Shown in pieces: positions 34,745-44,000 of a DNA stretch of 64,000 bases. Under the pieces are notes generated by a model. The model had not been told where the DNA came from and did not search any database. It saw nothing but the letters and a program-made list of their open reading frames with translations. The position numbers and the translations under genes were made by a program. Origin of the DNA: Planctomycetota bacterium (GTDB taxonomy: Bacteria > Planctomycetota > Phycisphaerae > UBA1845); the NCBI GenBank assembly GCA_024280855.1, contig JAJRPG010000084.1:1-64000 (forward strand), given 5' to 3'. Position 1 is the first letter of the stretch. Every line of letters starts with the position of its first letter.

Positions 34745-36271
34745 ATGAAACAACGGACTCGCAAATGGTTACATCGAGTGTCGCTTCTTGTTTGCCTCAT
34801 TGGCTTCTGTTTCGAGAGCGGTTGCGCTCCGAATCGATTCGGACTATCGATCGCGTATCACGCGGAGAAGACTTCGGTAACAAACGCTGCCACGCGTCAC
34901 ACGACAGTCAGTCCGTACTACCGGTTTGACACCGCCCTCCTCAGCGACCTTGATGACGCCCTCGTAGTTGGCGATGTGCCAATACAGCGCGAAAAGGCTC
35001 GCGCGGTTTTGCGCGGCGCCAACGCACTGAGTCAGGTGTCCACCGCGAATGAAATCGAACGTCTACCGTCCTACGCACGCAATAAGTTAGCAAAGATATC
35101 AAGAAGCTCGGCAGACCTCACCGTCCTGCAACATTATTTCTCAAGACTTGCGAACGCAGCGCTCACAAGCGATTTGCGAGATGTGGATCGGCTCACGCCG
35201 TCTGAATTACAAAGTAAGCTGGTAGGCATCCGTAAGGGCGTCGAAGATTTGCCCGACGACCGCGGACGATTGACACGCAAAGTCCTTTATGCGTGGGCTG
35301 CGTCCATGACCGCCAATGGCATCGCACGAGAAGAATCCCATCTTGCCGAGGCATGTCTCGCCAAGGCGGAGAAGAAGTTCGATCGCATCGCGACCTGCCG
35401 CCCGGTCAAATCAGATGGGCTCGCCCTCATTACGCGATACGCTCCGATCATCGGCGTGGAGTGGCCTACAAATCGCCGCCATGACGCCAACTACGACCGG
35501 ATTGGCGAAGTCAAATTGTCCGCGGAGGGCCAGCACATCAAAGTGCAAATCGATTCAACAAAACCGACCGTCTATTCATACGCTACGGTGGCCAAGATCG
35601 GTGGGCGTCGCTTGCGGCAGTTAAACTATGTTTGGTGGTTCTCCGAGCGTCCGGAGATGAGCGAGGATGATCCGGTGGCCGGTCACATTGACGGTTCAAT
35701 GATCAGAATCACGTTGGACGCCAACGACATTCCGATATTCGTTGAATCCTCTTCGAATTGTGGATGCGGTCACGAAGTCTTTGTTTCCAAGCGAATCGAA
35801 GCCGCCGTGCGTCAAGAGTTTGGAGTACCGCTTGCCGGAAAACGTTTTGCTGTTGAGAAGAGTGTTCCCGGAAAGCATGATGTCGTCGTAATCGACACAT
35901 TCGATACGTCGTCTAATTTCGTTCGCCCGATCGTTATTTCTTCTGCGGGTTATCATGAAGTCTTTCACGTCAGCTTCGACGCACCAGCCATACTAAATTC
36001 GCTAGAGATTGCGGAGGATGCCTCGTATCAACTTGTGAGCTATGACACGCTTGATGCACTTCCGCTCAGGGGCGGCATCGCCAGCATGTTCGGTCCGGAC
36101 GGCCTTGTTCATTATGCCGGACGCCCCGAAGGGTTCCTACTTGCGCCGTCGGGCATGCTTAGCGCTGGTCAGCCGCGCAAACGCGGTACTCAGAGAGTCC
36201 GCTGGGATGACTACCTGCACGATGATCCGCATCTTCTAGAAAAGACGCTTCGCATTCCCCCACTAGATTGA
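34745..36271 (+). CDS. Large lipoprotein of unknown function in the lipid operon
   Basis: A 508-residue protein with a lipoprotein signal (LHRVSLLVCLIGFCFESGC). After about residue 30 the sequence is mixed alpha/beta with an alpha-helical first half ('LSDLDDALVVGDVPIQREKARAVLRGANALSQV'). A conserved-looking central part 'RLRQLNYVWWFSERPEMSEDDPVAGHIDGSMIRITL...SSNCGCGHEVFVS' carries a CGC motif and several Trp and His. I do not recognise a family. It starts 16 bases after the ligase gene and ends 9 bases before the glycosyltransferase, so it is in the same operon. It may be the periplasmic or outer-membrane acceptor for the product. Confidence 0.78.
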   Translation: MKQRTRKWLHRVSLLVCLIGFCFESGCAPNRFGLSIAYHAEKTSVTNAATRHTTVSPYYRFDTALLSDLDDALVVGDVPIQREKARAVLRGANALSQVSTANEIERLPSYARNKLAKISRSSADLTVLQHYFSRLANAALTSDLRDVDRLTPSELQSKLVGIRKGVEDLPDDRGRLTRKVLYAWAASMTANGIAREESHLAEACLAKAEKKFDRIATCRPVKSDGLALITRYAPIIGVEWPTNRRHDANYDRIGEVKLSAEGQHIKVQIDSTKPTVYSYATVAKIGGRRLRQLNYVWWFSERPEMSEDDPVAGHIDGSMIRITLDANDIPIFVESSSNCGCGHEVFVSKRIEAAVRQEFGVPLAGKRFAVEKSVPGKHDVVVIDTFDTSSNFVRPIVISSAGYHEVFHVSFDAPAILNSLEIAEDASYQLVSYDTLDALPLRGGIASMFGPDGLVHYAGRPEGFLLAPSGMLSAGQPRKRGTQRVRWDDYLHDDPHLLEKTLRIPPLD

Positions 36272-36280
36272 GAACGTTAC

Positions 36281-37507
36281 ATGGCCGTCGAAACCATATT
36301 ACTGCTCGCCGGGTGGGGCGCTATCTGTAACGTGTGGCTGGGGCTTATCGTCGCCCAACGTAGGGCCCGCCGCGACGGGCTGTTTCTCGAAGTGGCTGCG
36401 GACAGCTCGACAGAATTTCCGAAGCACACTGACACGCCGACCGTCAGCGTGGTGATCGCCGCGAGAAATGAATCCGAGGGTTTGGCCAACTGCCTGCAAG
36501 ATGTACTAGCGCAGGACTATCCGAAACTGTCGGTCCTCGTGATCGATGATCGCAGCGAGGACGCCACCTACCAGATCGCAGAGGAGTTTGCTCGATCCGA
36601 CGCCCGCGTCCAGGCTAAACATATTGACCATCTGCCGTCTAAGTGGATGGGCAAGTCGCATGCCCTCTGGCAGGGGACCCGAGACGTTCGCGCTGATTGG
36701 TTGCTCTTTACGGACGTCGATTGCAAGCTGAAGCCACACGCGGTTGGACGTGCGATCGAAGAAGCCCGCACACGAAACGTGAGGTTCTTGACGCTTTGGC
36801 CACAACAGACCGGCGGCGGATTTTGGGAACACACCACGATCCCGCTGTGTGGCGGCATCATCGCCCTCTGGTTCGGCTCCCAGCGCGTAAACGATCCCCG
36901 TTGCGCCATGGCATTTGCCAACGGGCAATTCCTGTTGATCGAACGCGCATCCTACGAACGAATCGGTGGACACCAGGCTGTGCGCTCGGCCATCATTGAA
37001 GACATCCCGCTGGCCGAGCACGCCAAGAAATCGGGAGTGGTGTGCTGGGTCGCCTCCGGGCGTGATCTTGTTTCGGTACGCATGTACGACAACTACCGTG
37101 CGATCGTAAATGGTTGGGCAAGAATCTATGTCGGTGCGTTGCGCAGCGGAACCAAGATAGCGCTCAGCATGCTCTGGCTGATCGTCGGCTCGCTTCTTCC
37201 CTATGTCGCCGCGGTGTGGCTGGCGACGGCGTCCTACTCGGCTTGGAACACGGGCGCGAATATCAGCGTGGACATTATCTGTTTCGCCGCTCTTTGTGCG
37301 AGCCATTTGATTTTAATGATGGTAGCCAGCTACCGGTTTTGGGGCATGGGCGGGTGTCGGCGAATAGACTTAATCTGGTACCCGCTTTCCGTGTGTGTCG
37401 TGGTGCGCATCCTGGCACAATCCTGGTGGTGGCTGACGATCAGACGCAGCATTCCGTGGCGTGACACCCGCTACACTATTGACCGTCGGGGAAAAATCGT
37501 TGGATGA
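36281..37507 (+). CDS. Membrane family-2 glycosyltransferase (HpnB-like)
   Basis: A 408-residue GT-A glycosyltransferase. It has an N-terminal membrane helix (ILLLAGWGAICNVWLGLIV). The catalytic domain holds 'VSVVIAARNESEGLANCLQDVLAQDYPKLSVLVIDDRSED', the DxD motif in 'LLFTDVDCKLKP', 'GGHQAVRSAIIEDIPLAEHAKKSG' and a C-terminal aromatic region. Three to four membrane helices follow. The layout matches the hopene-associated glycosyltransferase HpnB and related polyprenyl or lipid glycosyltransferases. It probably adds a sugar to the lipid made by the preceding enzymes, but the acceptor cannot be told. Its stop overlaps the exporter's start region. Confidence 0.87.
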   Translation: MAVETILLLAGWGAICNVWLGLIVAQRRARRDGLFLEVAADSSTEFPKHTDTPTVSVVIAARNESEGLANCLQDVLAQDYPKLSVLVIDDRSEDATYQIAEEFARSDARVQAKHIDHLPSKWMGKSHALWQGTRDVRADWLLFTDVDCKLKPHAVGRAIEEARTRNVRFLTLWPQQTGGGFWEHTTIPLCGGIIALWFGSQRVNDPRCAMAFANGQFLLIERASYERIGGHQAVRSAIIEDIPLAEHAKKSGVVCWVASGRDLVSVRMYDNYRAIVNGWARIYVGALRSGTKIALSMLWLIVGSLLPYVAAVWLATASYSAWNTGANISVDIICFAALCASHLILMMVASYRFWGMGGCRRIDLIWYPLSVCVVVRILAQSWWWLTIRRSIPWRDTRYTIDRRGKIVG

Positions 37508-39443
37508 CCTCACGCCAAATCGATCACCACAGAAGCCTCCGCGCAAGAATCTAGGAAGAACGATTGCTTGGATTCTATGGCTAGTTGTGGCGGCGCTGAG
37601 CGGGATGAGCTTGCAGCACTACCAGATTGACAATGATCTAGGAAGCTGGGTTCCCGACCTTGAGGCTGTTGGCGCGATTAAGTCATATACAATTGTTGGC
37701 TTTGAGCGAAACGCTTTCAGCGAAACTGAGGTCGCCGCTTCACTTCGGAAGCAACCATCCGTGAGCTTTTGCCTCGATTCGGCCTACGTTGAAAGGATTG
37801 GTCGTTCGCAAGGAATAGCCCCCGAAAACTTCGTCGTCAGCGAAGACGGGACTTACGCAGGAATCTTCGTATTTCGAAACGCCAATTATGACGACGAGAC
37901 CTTCGTTCGCCAGATTCACGTAGCGCTCGCTGAGTATGATCGAAGTCTGGATCGGTTTGCGTTAGCGGGCCCCGCAGTTTTTCATGTGTCGCTCAACGCC
38001 TTCAGCCAGCTTCGACTACCCATCATCATGCTGCTAATCAATCTCATGGGCGGTGTCTGGCTATGGTCGATCACGGGGAATCCGAAGGCGGCTGTAACGG
38101 GCGTCGCGGCGATTGTTCTTAGCCAGGCCGTCTTGTTGGGCATCGTATCCTGGCAGCGCATTCCTGTTGACATGTCCTTGTCAATGATTCCCCCGCTCAT
38201 CATGGCATTGGGGTATTCGTACGCGGCGCATCGAACGCTTCGTCGCGGTGTCACCGGTACGTTGCTATTGTGTTGCGGAACAACGGCGGCAGGAATTGCT
38301 AGTGCTGGCATTAGCGATCTGGTGCCTCTCCGAATGTTCGCCCTTTACGGAACTCTAGGCATGGCGTTGGTCTGGCTCGCCGTCGTAACGCTGATGCCCG
38401 CGCCTGCCCCTCGCGCTCGGTCGAGCCGTCCTCCTGCCAGATGGTTTGAACCACTCCTACGCTGCAACCTCGCGATTGTCCACCGGCATGGCAATGTCGT
38501 CGTTCTCGTTTGTGTCTTCATCACGATCGCATCAGTCGTTGCGATACCGTACTTGCATTTTGAATCGAATCCACTGGCCTTCTTTCCATCTGATGCACGC
38601 ATCACACGCGATTTCTCCACCATCGACGCGCGCCTGACAGGAACGTTGCCTTTTCAAGTCACAGTGACCGGATTGGCCGACCCTACGAAAATGCTGCAAA
38701 ACACGGTAGGCGTGAGGAAAATTCTCAATGTCTCGACCATCGTCGGGGGTGACCACGCAACATACTGGGGTCTTGCTCAAGGCGACGCGCTACCCGATCT
38801 GGTTTCCGCACAGGAAGAATGGCATGCTTGGGCAAATACAAATCATGTCCAATTGCAATGGCGTGGCATCGCTGCGCAGATCACAGCTACGGGAAGAATC
38901 CTCCGGCTTGCCACGATAGTCACGCTGCCGGCCATGGCGATAATTGCGGCTATATCCATAGGGTGCTTAACGTGGAGCTTGAGGATGGCTTTTGTCGCTG
39001 CTTGGGTTAATCTCCTGCCAGTATGCTGCCTGATCTTAATCGCAGCGATAGCCCAAGTATCCATTGGATTGCCATCATTCATGATTGGCGCCATTGCTAT
39101 CGGCATGGCCATCGACGACACCGTTCACTTGGCCAGTTCCGTGCAACAACGACGCGGAGTAGCTCGCGGGCTGATGCGCTGTTGGCGACCATGTGTCGGG
39201 AGCACGTTTGTCTCTGCCTCGTGTTTGGCCCTTTTTGCTTTGAGTCCATTCGGTCCTACCCGGCAATTCGGCATTCTGCTCGGATCTATCTCTCTTTGCG
39301 CACTAACAGTAGATATGCTGCTTTTTTGTGTTCTCTGCGACAACAAAGGGACACGGAAGCCCCGTACGAGGGGGGGCTCCCCCAGGTTATGCGGACAACT
39401 ACCTAGCAAACTGACCCTGACGGCGGATCAGGATTCGGGGTGA
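37461..39443 (+). CDS. RND-superfamily lipid exporter (MMPL/HpnN/Patched-like), compact form
   Basis: A 660-residue RND transporter with 12 predicted membrane helices in the 1+5, 1+5 pattern. Helix 1 is 'IAWILWLVVAALSGMSL', helices 2-6 lie between about 175 and 320, helix 7 is 'VVVLVCVFITIASVVAIPY', and helices 8-12 end near 'ALTVDMLLFCVLC'. 'IGMAIDDTVHL' is the helix-10 signature of the MMPL/SSD group. The extracytoplasmic loops are only about 130 residues each, smaller than in MMPL or HpnN. Such proteins move hydrophobic molecules such as hopanoids. The start is uncertain: GTG 37461, or TTG 37500 overlapping the glycosyltransferase stop. It is the last gene of the operon, twelve bases before an IS701-type element. 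Confidence 0.82.
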   Translation: MTPATLLTVGEKSLDDLTPNRSPQKPPRKNLGRTIAWILWLVVAALSGMSLQHYQIDNDLGSWVPDLEAVGAIKSYTIVGFERNAFSETEVAASLRKQPSVSFCLDSAYVERIGRSQGIAPENFVVSEDGTYAGIFVFRNANYDDETFVRQIHVALAEYDRSLDRFALAGPAVFHVSLNAFSQLRLPIIMLLINLMGGVWLWSITGNPKAAVTGVAAIVLSQAVLLGIVSWQRIPVDMSLSMIPPLIMALGYSYAAHRTLRRGVTGTLLLCCGTTAAGIASAGISDLVPLRMFALYGTLGMALVWLAVVTLMPAPAPRARSSRPPARWFEPLLRCNLAIVHRHGNVVVLVCVFITIASVVAIPYLHFESNPLAFFPSDARITRDFSTIDARLTGTLPFQVTVTGLADPTKMLQNTVGVRKILNVSTIVGGDHATYWGLAQGDALPDLVSAQEEWHAWANTNHVQLQWRGIAAQITATGRILRLATIVTLPAMAIIAAISIGCLTWSLRMAFVAAWVNLLPVCCLILIAAIAQVSIGLPSFMIGAIAIGMAIDDTVHLASSVQQRRGVARGLMRCWRPCVGSTFVSASCLALFALSPFGPTRQFGILLGSISLCALTVDMLLFCVLCDNKGTRKPRTRGGSPRLCGQLPSKLTLTADQDSG

Positions 39444-39454
39444 AGGCCAACTGA

Positions 39455-40937
39455 TAAATGTAATCGTATTAGTATGACAGCGCAGGATTTGCTCAAGCGT
39501 TTTTGATTGTGCTATCGATGTTACTTCTGGTTGAATAATCAGGAGGGCCGTTTATGAATGCCGATCAGTTAGGATCGCTGCAGCTGGCGCTGGCTGAGCT
39601 GCTGAATTAGTTTCGCCCGTACTTCAAACGTGAGCCGACTTTCAAACATCTGCAACGATATCTTGCAGGACTCATGGCTGACCTGAAACGCAAGAGTATT
39701 GAGCCAATCGCGTTAGCCGCCGAGGTGCCGGTCCGAACTTTGCAGGAGTTCCTTTCGCATTTCGTCTGGGATGATAAACGTATAGACGATCATCTACAGC
39801 GACTGGTCGTGGACAAACACGGCTGCGATAACGGCATCGGCGTACTCGATGCGTCCAGTCATACCAAGCAAGGGCACAAGACGCCCGGCGTGCAACGACA
39901 GTGGTCAGGGGAACATGGCAAGGTCGATAATCGCGTGGTTGGCCAGCACCTGCTGTATACGAACAACAAACCCGACAACCCCTTCAGTTGTATGCTCGCC
40001 AGTGATCTTTATGTGCCAAAATCATGGCACGAAGATCGTGAGCGATGCCTAGAGGCGTCAATCCCAGATGAAGTCGAGTATCTTCCCAAGTGGCAGATCA
40101 GGCTCAATCAGGTCGCTCGTGCCATCGGTAACGGCGTGCGATTTTCCTGGGTGACGTTCGATGAAGACTACGGCAAAGTTCCTATGTTCTGGACCTGCCT
40201 CGATGCCCTCGGCCAGCGAGGGATCGGAGAAGTGCCCCGCAATTTTCGTTGCTGGCCCACGCGGCCGAGTTGCCATTCCTTTCAAAGCGCTCATGCGTCT
40301 AAGCGGGTAGACAACGTCTGTCGATACAGCCCGGTGTTCACGAAGATGGCATGGCGAACCGTGAAGATCAAGGAAACCACGCGTGGCGATGCCAAATGGG
40401 AAATCAAGGCGGCCCGCGTTCACCTGCTGGACACCTCGTGCGGCGTTTCGCAACCGTCGGATCGACAGTACTGGCTCATCGTGGCTCATAATCCGGCGAC
40501 GGGTGAGTATAAGTATTTCGTCAGCAATGCGGCGGCGAGTGTCAGCGTCCTGGCCCTGTTGCGTGCCGCCTTTGCGCGGTGGCACGTGGAAAACTGGTTT
40601 GAGCGAGCCAAGCAGGAGGCTGGCTTTGGGGCTTTCGAAGTTCGCACCTACAAGAGCCTGTTGCGGCACTGGCTTTGCAGTCGAATCGTGATGTACTTTT
40701 TAGCCGCTCAAACCGAGCGACTTCGGGGGGGGGAATCAAAAGATCACGCTGGAGCAGGTCGCGGATGCGGTGAATACATTATCGTCGAAGATATGGAAAA
40801 CGTTCCCGCATTCGTGGAAACAACTGATCCAGCGATGTGCGTACGATCAACAGCGTAACGACGCATCATACAAGAGCCGAAGGCAAAAGGCAGAACGGGC
40901 GAATACAAGTTAGCGCAGTCATATTAGTTTACATTTA
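39455..40937 (+). mobile_element. Decayed IS701-type insertion sequence
   Basis: A transposase reading frame is bounded by imperfect inverted ends: left 'AAATGTAATCGTATTAGTAT' continuing GACAGCGC (about 39457-39483), and right 'GCGCAGTCATATTAGTTTAC' continuing ATTT (about 40913-40937). The ends pair mainly through AAATGTAA and TATGAC(A/T)GCGC. The exact boundaries and any target duplication cannot be fixed by eye. The transposase carries two disabling lesions. Confidence 0.7.
39554..40913 (+). pseudogene. IS701-family transposase, nonsense and frameshift mutated
   Basis: Translation from ATG 39554 (AGGAGG upstream) gives MNADQLGSLQLALAELLN, then TAG at 39608-39610, then continues in the same frame as a DDE transposase of the IS701/IS4 group: 'GVLDASSHTKQGHKTPGVQRQWSG', 'VTFDEDYGKVPMFWTCLD' and 'WHVENWFERAKQEAGFGAFEVRTY' (the E-containing motif). 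At a run of nine G (40725-40733) the frame breaks. Removing one G restores a normal C-terminus ending in ERANTS at 40913. The enzyme should be dead unless suppressed. The remaining open part is 39674-40858. Confidence 0.85.
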
Positions 40938-41014
40938 ATGCTTTACTTTACAATTCAGTTCTGTTATCTTCCAGTATCCAATTCGGAGCCGGGTGAATGG
41001 AGGAGAATAATTAG

Positions 41015-44000
41015 ATGTGTAGACGATTCCCAAGAGATGTATCGGTTACGATATTCCTAATATGCATGTCATTGACCTCGCCATCCCACTCGGGTGCAGC
41101 GACAAACACTGCTGCACTAAATATCCAAAACTCTCGTGTGACTGGCAACGCAACCTTTGTAACCAGTTCGAATGGTAATTCAATTCCACTTGATTCTAAC
41201 CTACAAAGAATCCAACCTACGCCTCGCGACTTCCTTAAGCAGTACGGGCATGTATTTGGTATTTCTAATCTCGATGCTGAATTAATAGAGTCAGCCGCGA
41301 GTACCGATTCGATTGGTGCCAAGCATACGACATTTCTACAACTTCATCATGGCGTATCTGTGTTTTCCGGTATACTTAAGACTCATCAAAACGCTCAAGG
41401 TGACTTTATTGCTGCTAACGGCGATTTCTATCCGATCTCCCAGAAACTGAACGTAGTTGCATCACTCACAAGTATAAAAGCTATAGTTCTCGCAAAAGCA
41501 CTACTCGACACTGAACAACCTACTGTAGAAACATCAGAACTTGTTATTGTGGATCCCGGATGGTACGGCGATCCGGCGATTGGTGCTCATCTTGCTTATT
41601 ATATTGTGCTAGCTGACAGGTCTGTGCCACTGCGGCAGGCTTTCTTTGTTGACGCGCACTCTGGACTAATACTCGACCAATGGAACCTACTTCATAATGC
41701 ACTTGATCGACAGGTGACAGATGATGTTCTGGGAGCTCTCGTTCGCAGCGAAGGTGATCCGCAAACTGGCGACTTCGATTCCGATGTAGTTTATGACTAT
41801 ATGGGCGATATGTATGGCTATCTATTCCGTGCACTTGGGCGAGATGGGATTGACGATAATGGCGGAACGTTGAATGCTCTAGTCCACTGGCAATCAGCAA
41901 TCTGCCCTAATGCTGTAGGCGACGCTTCTGGTATTTCCATCTGCACTGGAGTAACAGGCGACGACACAATTGCCCATGAAATGGGGCATGGCCTGACTCA
42001 AGTGACTGCAAATCTGATTTACCAAAACCAATCAGGTCAACTTAACGAATCGTATTCGGATGTTTGGGGTGAACTGATCGATTTGCTCAATGGAGATACA
42101 ATTAACCCAGGGCCACCCGCCGGTACCACTTGGCCGAAGGACGCAAACTATCTTTCATCCGGTCAAGATACTCCAAACTTTTTGCGTACAATTTGTAGTG
42201 TTGATCCTATGTATCTCGATGGTGTGAGATGGCTACATGGTGAGGACGACATTGCATTTGGCGGTGCGATTCGTGATATGTGGCAACCTACTTGTATGGG
42301 GGATCCTGACCGGGCCAACCATCCGTTCCAAACATGTAGTCCTAATGACAATGGTGGTGTCCATAGCGGAAGCGGTGTCCCCAATCATGCTTTCGCGATG
42401 CTTAGTGATGGCAAGACATTCAACGGGCAGGTTGTTAATGGGATTGGCGCAATAAAGGCTGGAGCGGTTTGGTATAGAGCGCTAACAGTTTATCTGACGG
42501 TAGCATCTGATTTTACGGATGCTTATTTTGCGTTAAATCAAGCTGCGGCAGATTTAGTTGGCACAAATATTTTTGATCCCAGAGATGGATCCATTCTTGG
42601 TACGTTTACACTAGCTGATGCCGCAGAAGTCGATAAAGCATTGCAAGCAGTGGAAATGAATACCGAAGGTGCCTGTGGTGCGTCTGTACCGGTGCTTGAT
42701 TCTACTCCCCCAGTTCGCTGCTCACTCCAGGTGCCGATTTTTGAAGATGATTTCGAGGGGGGTATTAACGGCTGGACAGTTTCAAATACAGGCCCCAATG
42801 GTCCGCCAACGCCATACGATTGGATACAACTATCTTCTGGATTGCCATTTGGCCATAGCGGAACAGTTTGGTTTGCTGATGATCCTAATTTAGGTGATTG
42901 TATTACGATCGATGAATCAGCAGTTCACTCGTTATTTAGCCCTGTGATAGTACTACCTGCAGAAATACCTTTCCCAGTGGTCGAGTTTACTCATTATGTA
43001 GAGACTGAAATTGGGTTTGATGGTGGTAACATTAAAATCAGTATCAACAGCAATGCTTGGTCGGTGATTCCCGATGAAGTATTCCAATTCAATCCTTATA
43101 ACGCAACGATTAATACTTTTGCAGCTGATGACAATACTAACCCGCTTGAGGGCCAGCGTGGTTGGACAGGCGCTGGAGGTAGATGGGGCACCTCGTTGAT
43201 TGAATTAACTAGCTTAGTGGCTCCCGGTGATTCAGTTCAATTTCGATTTGATTTTGGCAAAGATGGTTGCACAGGCTTCAAAGGTTGGTATGTAGACGAT
43301 TTCAAGCTGTATACATGTCCACTCGATTGTAACTCAAATGGGATACCAGATGACGTGGATCTATCGATCATGACCAGTCTTGACTGTAACGTCAATAATA
43401 TTCCAGACGAATGCGATTTATCAAATGGTACATCCTTCGATTGTAACGAGAATACAATTCCGGACGATTGTGAAATCGCAGATATGCCGAGTCTCGATGG
43501 TGATGGGAATAGCGTGCTGGACGAATGTGAATTCGTACCATGCTTAATGAATGAATTAATTGCACATGATGCCGACTCTGAAGACCGATTTGGTGTAATA
43601 GGAATTGATGATCCATACCTAGCTGTTGGTGCTCCTGATGAAGATAGTATAACATCAGATTCTGGATCAGTTTATATGTACCGTAAAGTCGGTCTAGGCT
43701 GGCAGTTTCAATCCAAACTGGTTGCCTCCGACGGGCGATTCAGAGACGGATTTGGATCGTCAATTGCCATATCAAGCGATACCCTTGTCGTAGGTGCGAG
43801 GGCACATGATGTCGATACAAGCAATGACGCAGGTGCTGTATATGTCTTCCAGAGACAAGAGAATTCTTGGATACAAACACAGAAGCTAATTGCAAGTGAT
43901 GTCTCCGCATTCGCAAACTTCGGAAGTGCGTTATCACTCAAAGGAGATTATCTGGCTGTAGGAGCTCCTTCCTCGTCGTCTGGAACTGATGTTGGAGCAG

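Noticed and set aside
39364-39384. G-run/C-run near the RND gene end as a terminator
   Set aside because: The arms have almost no loop, no T-run follows, and it lies inside the coding region.
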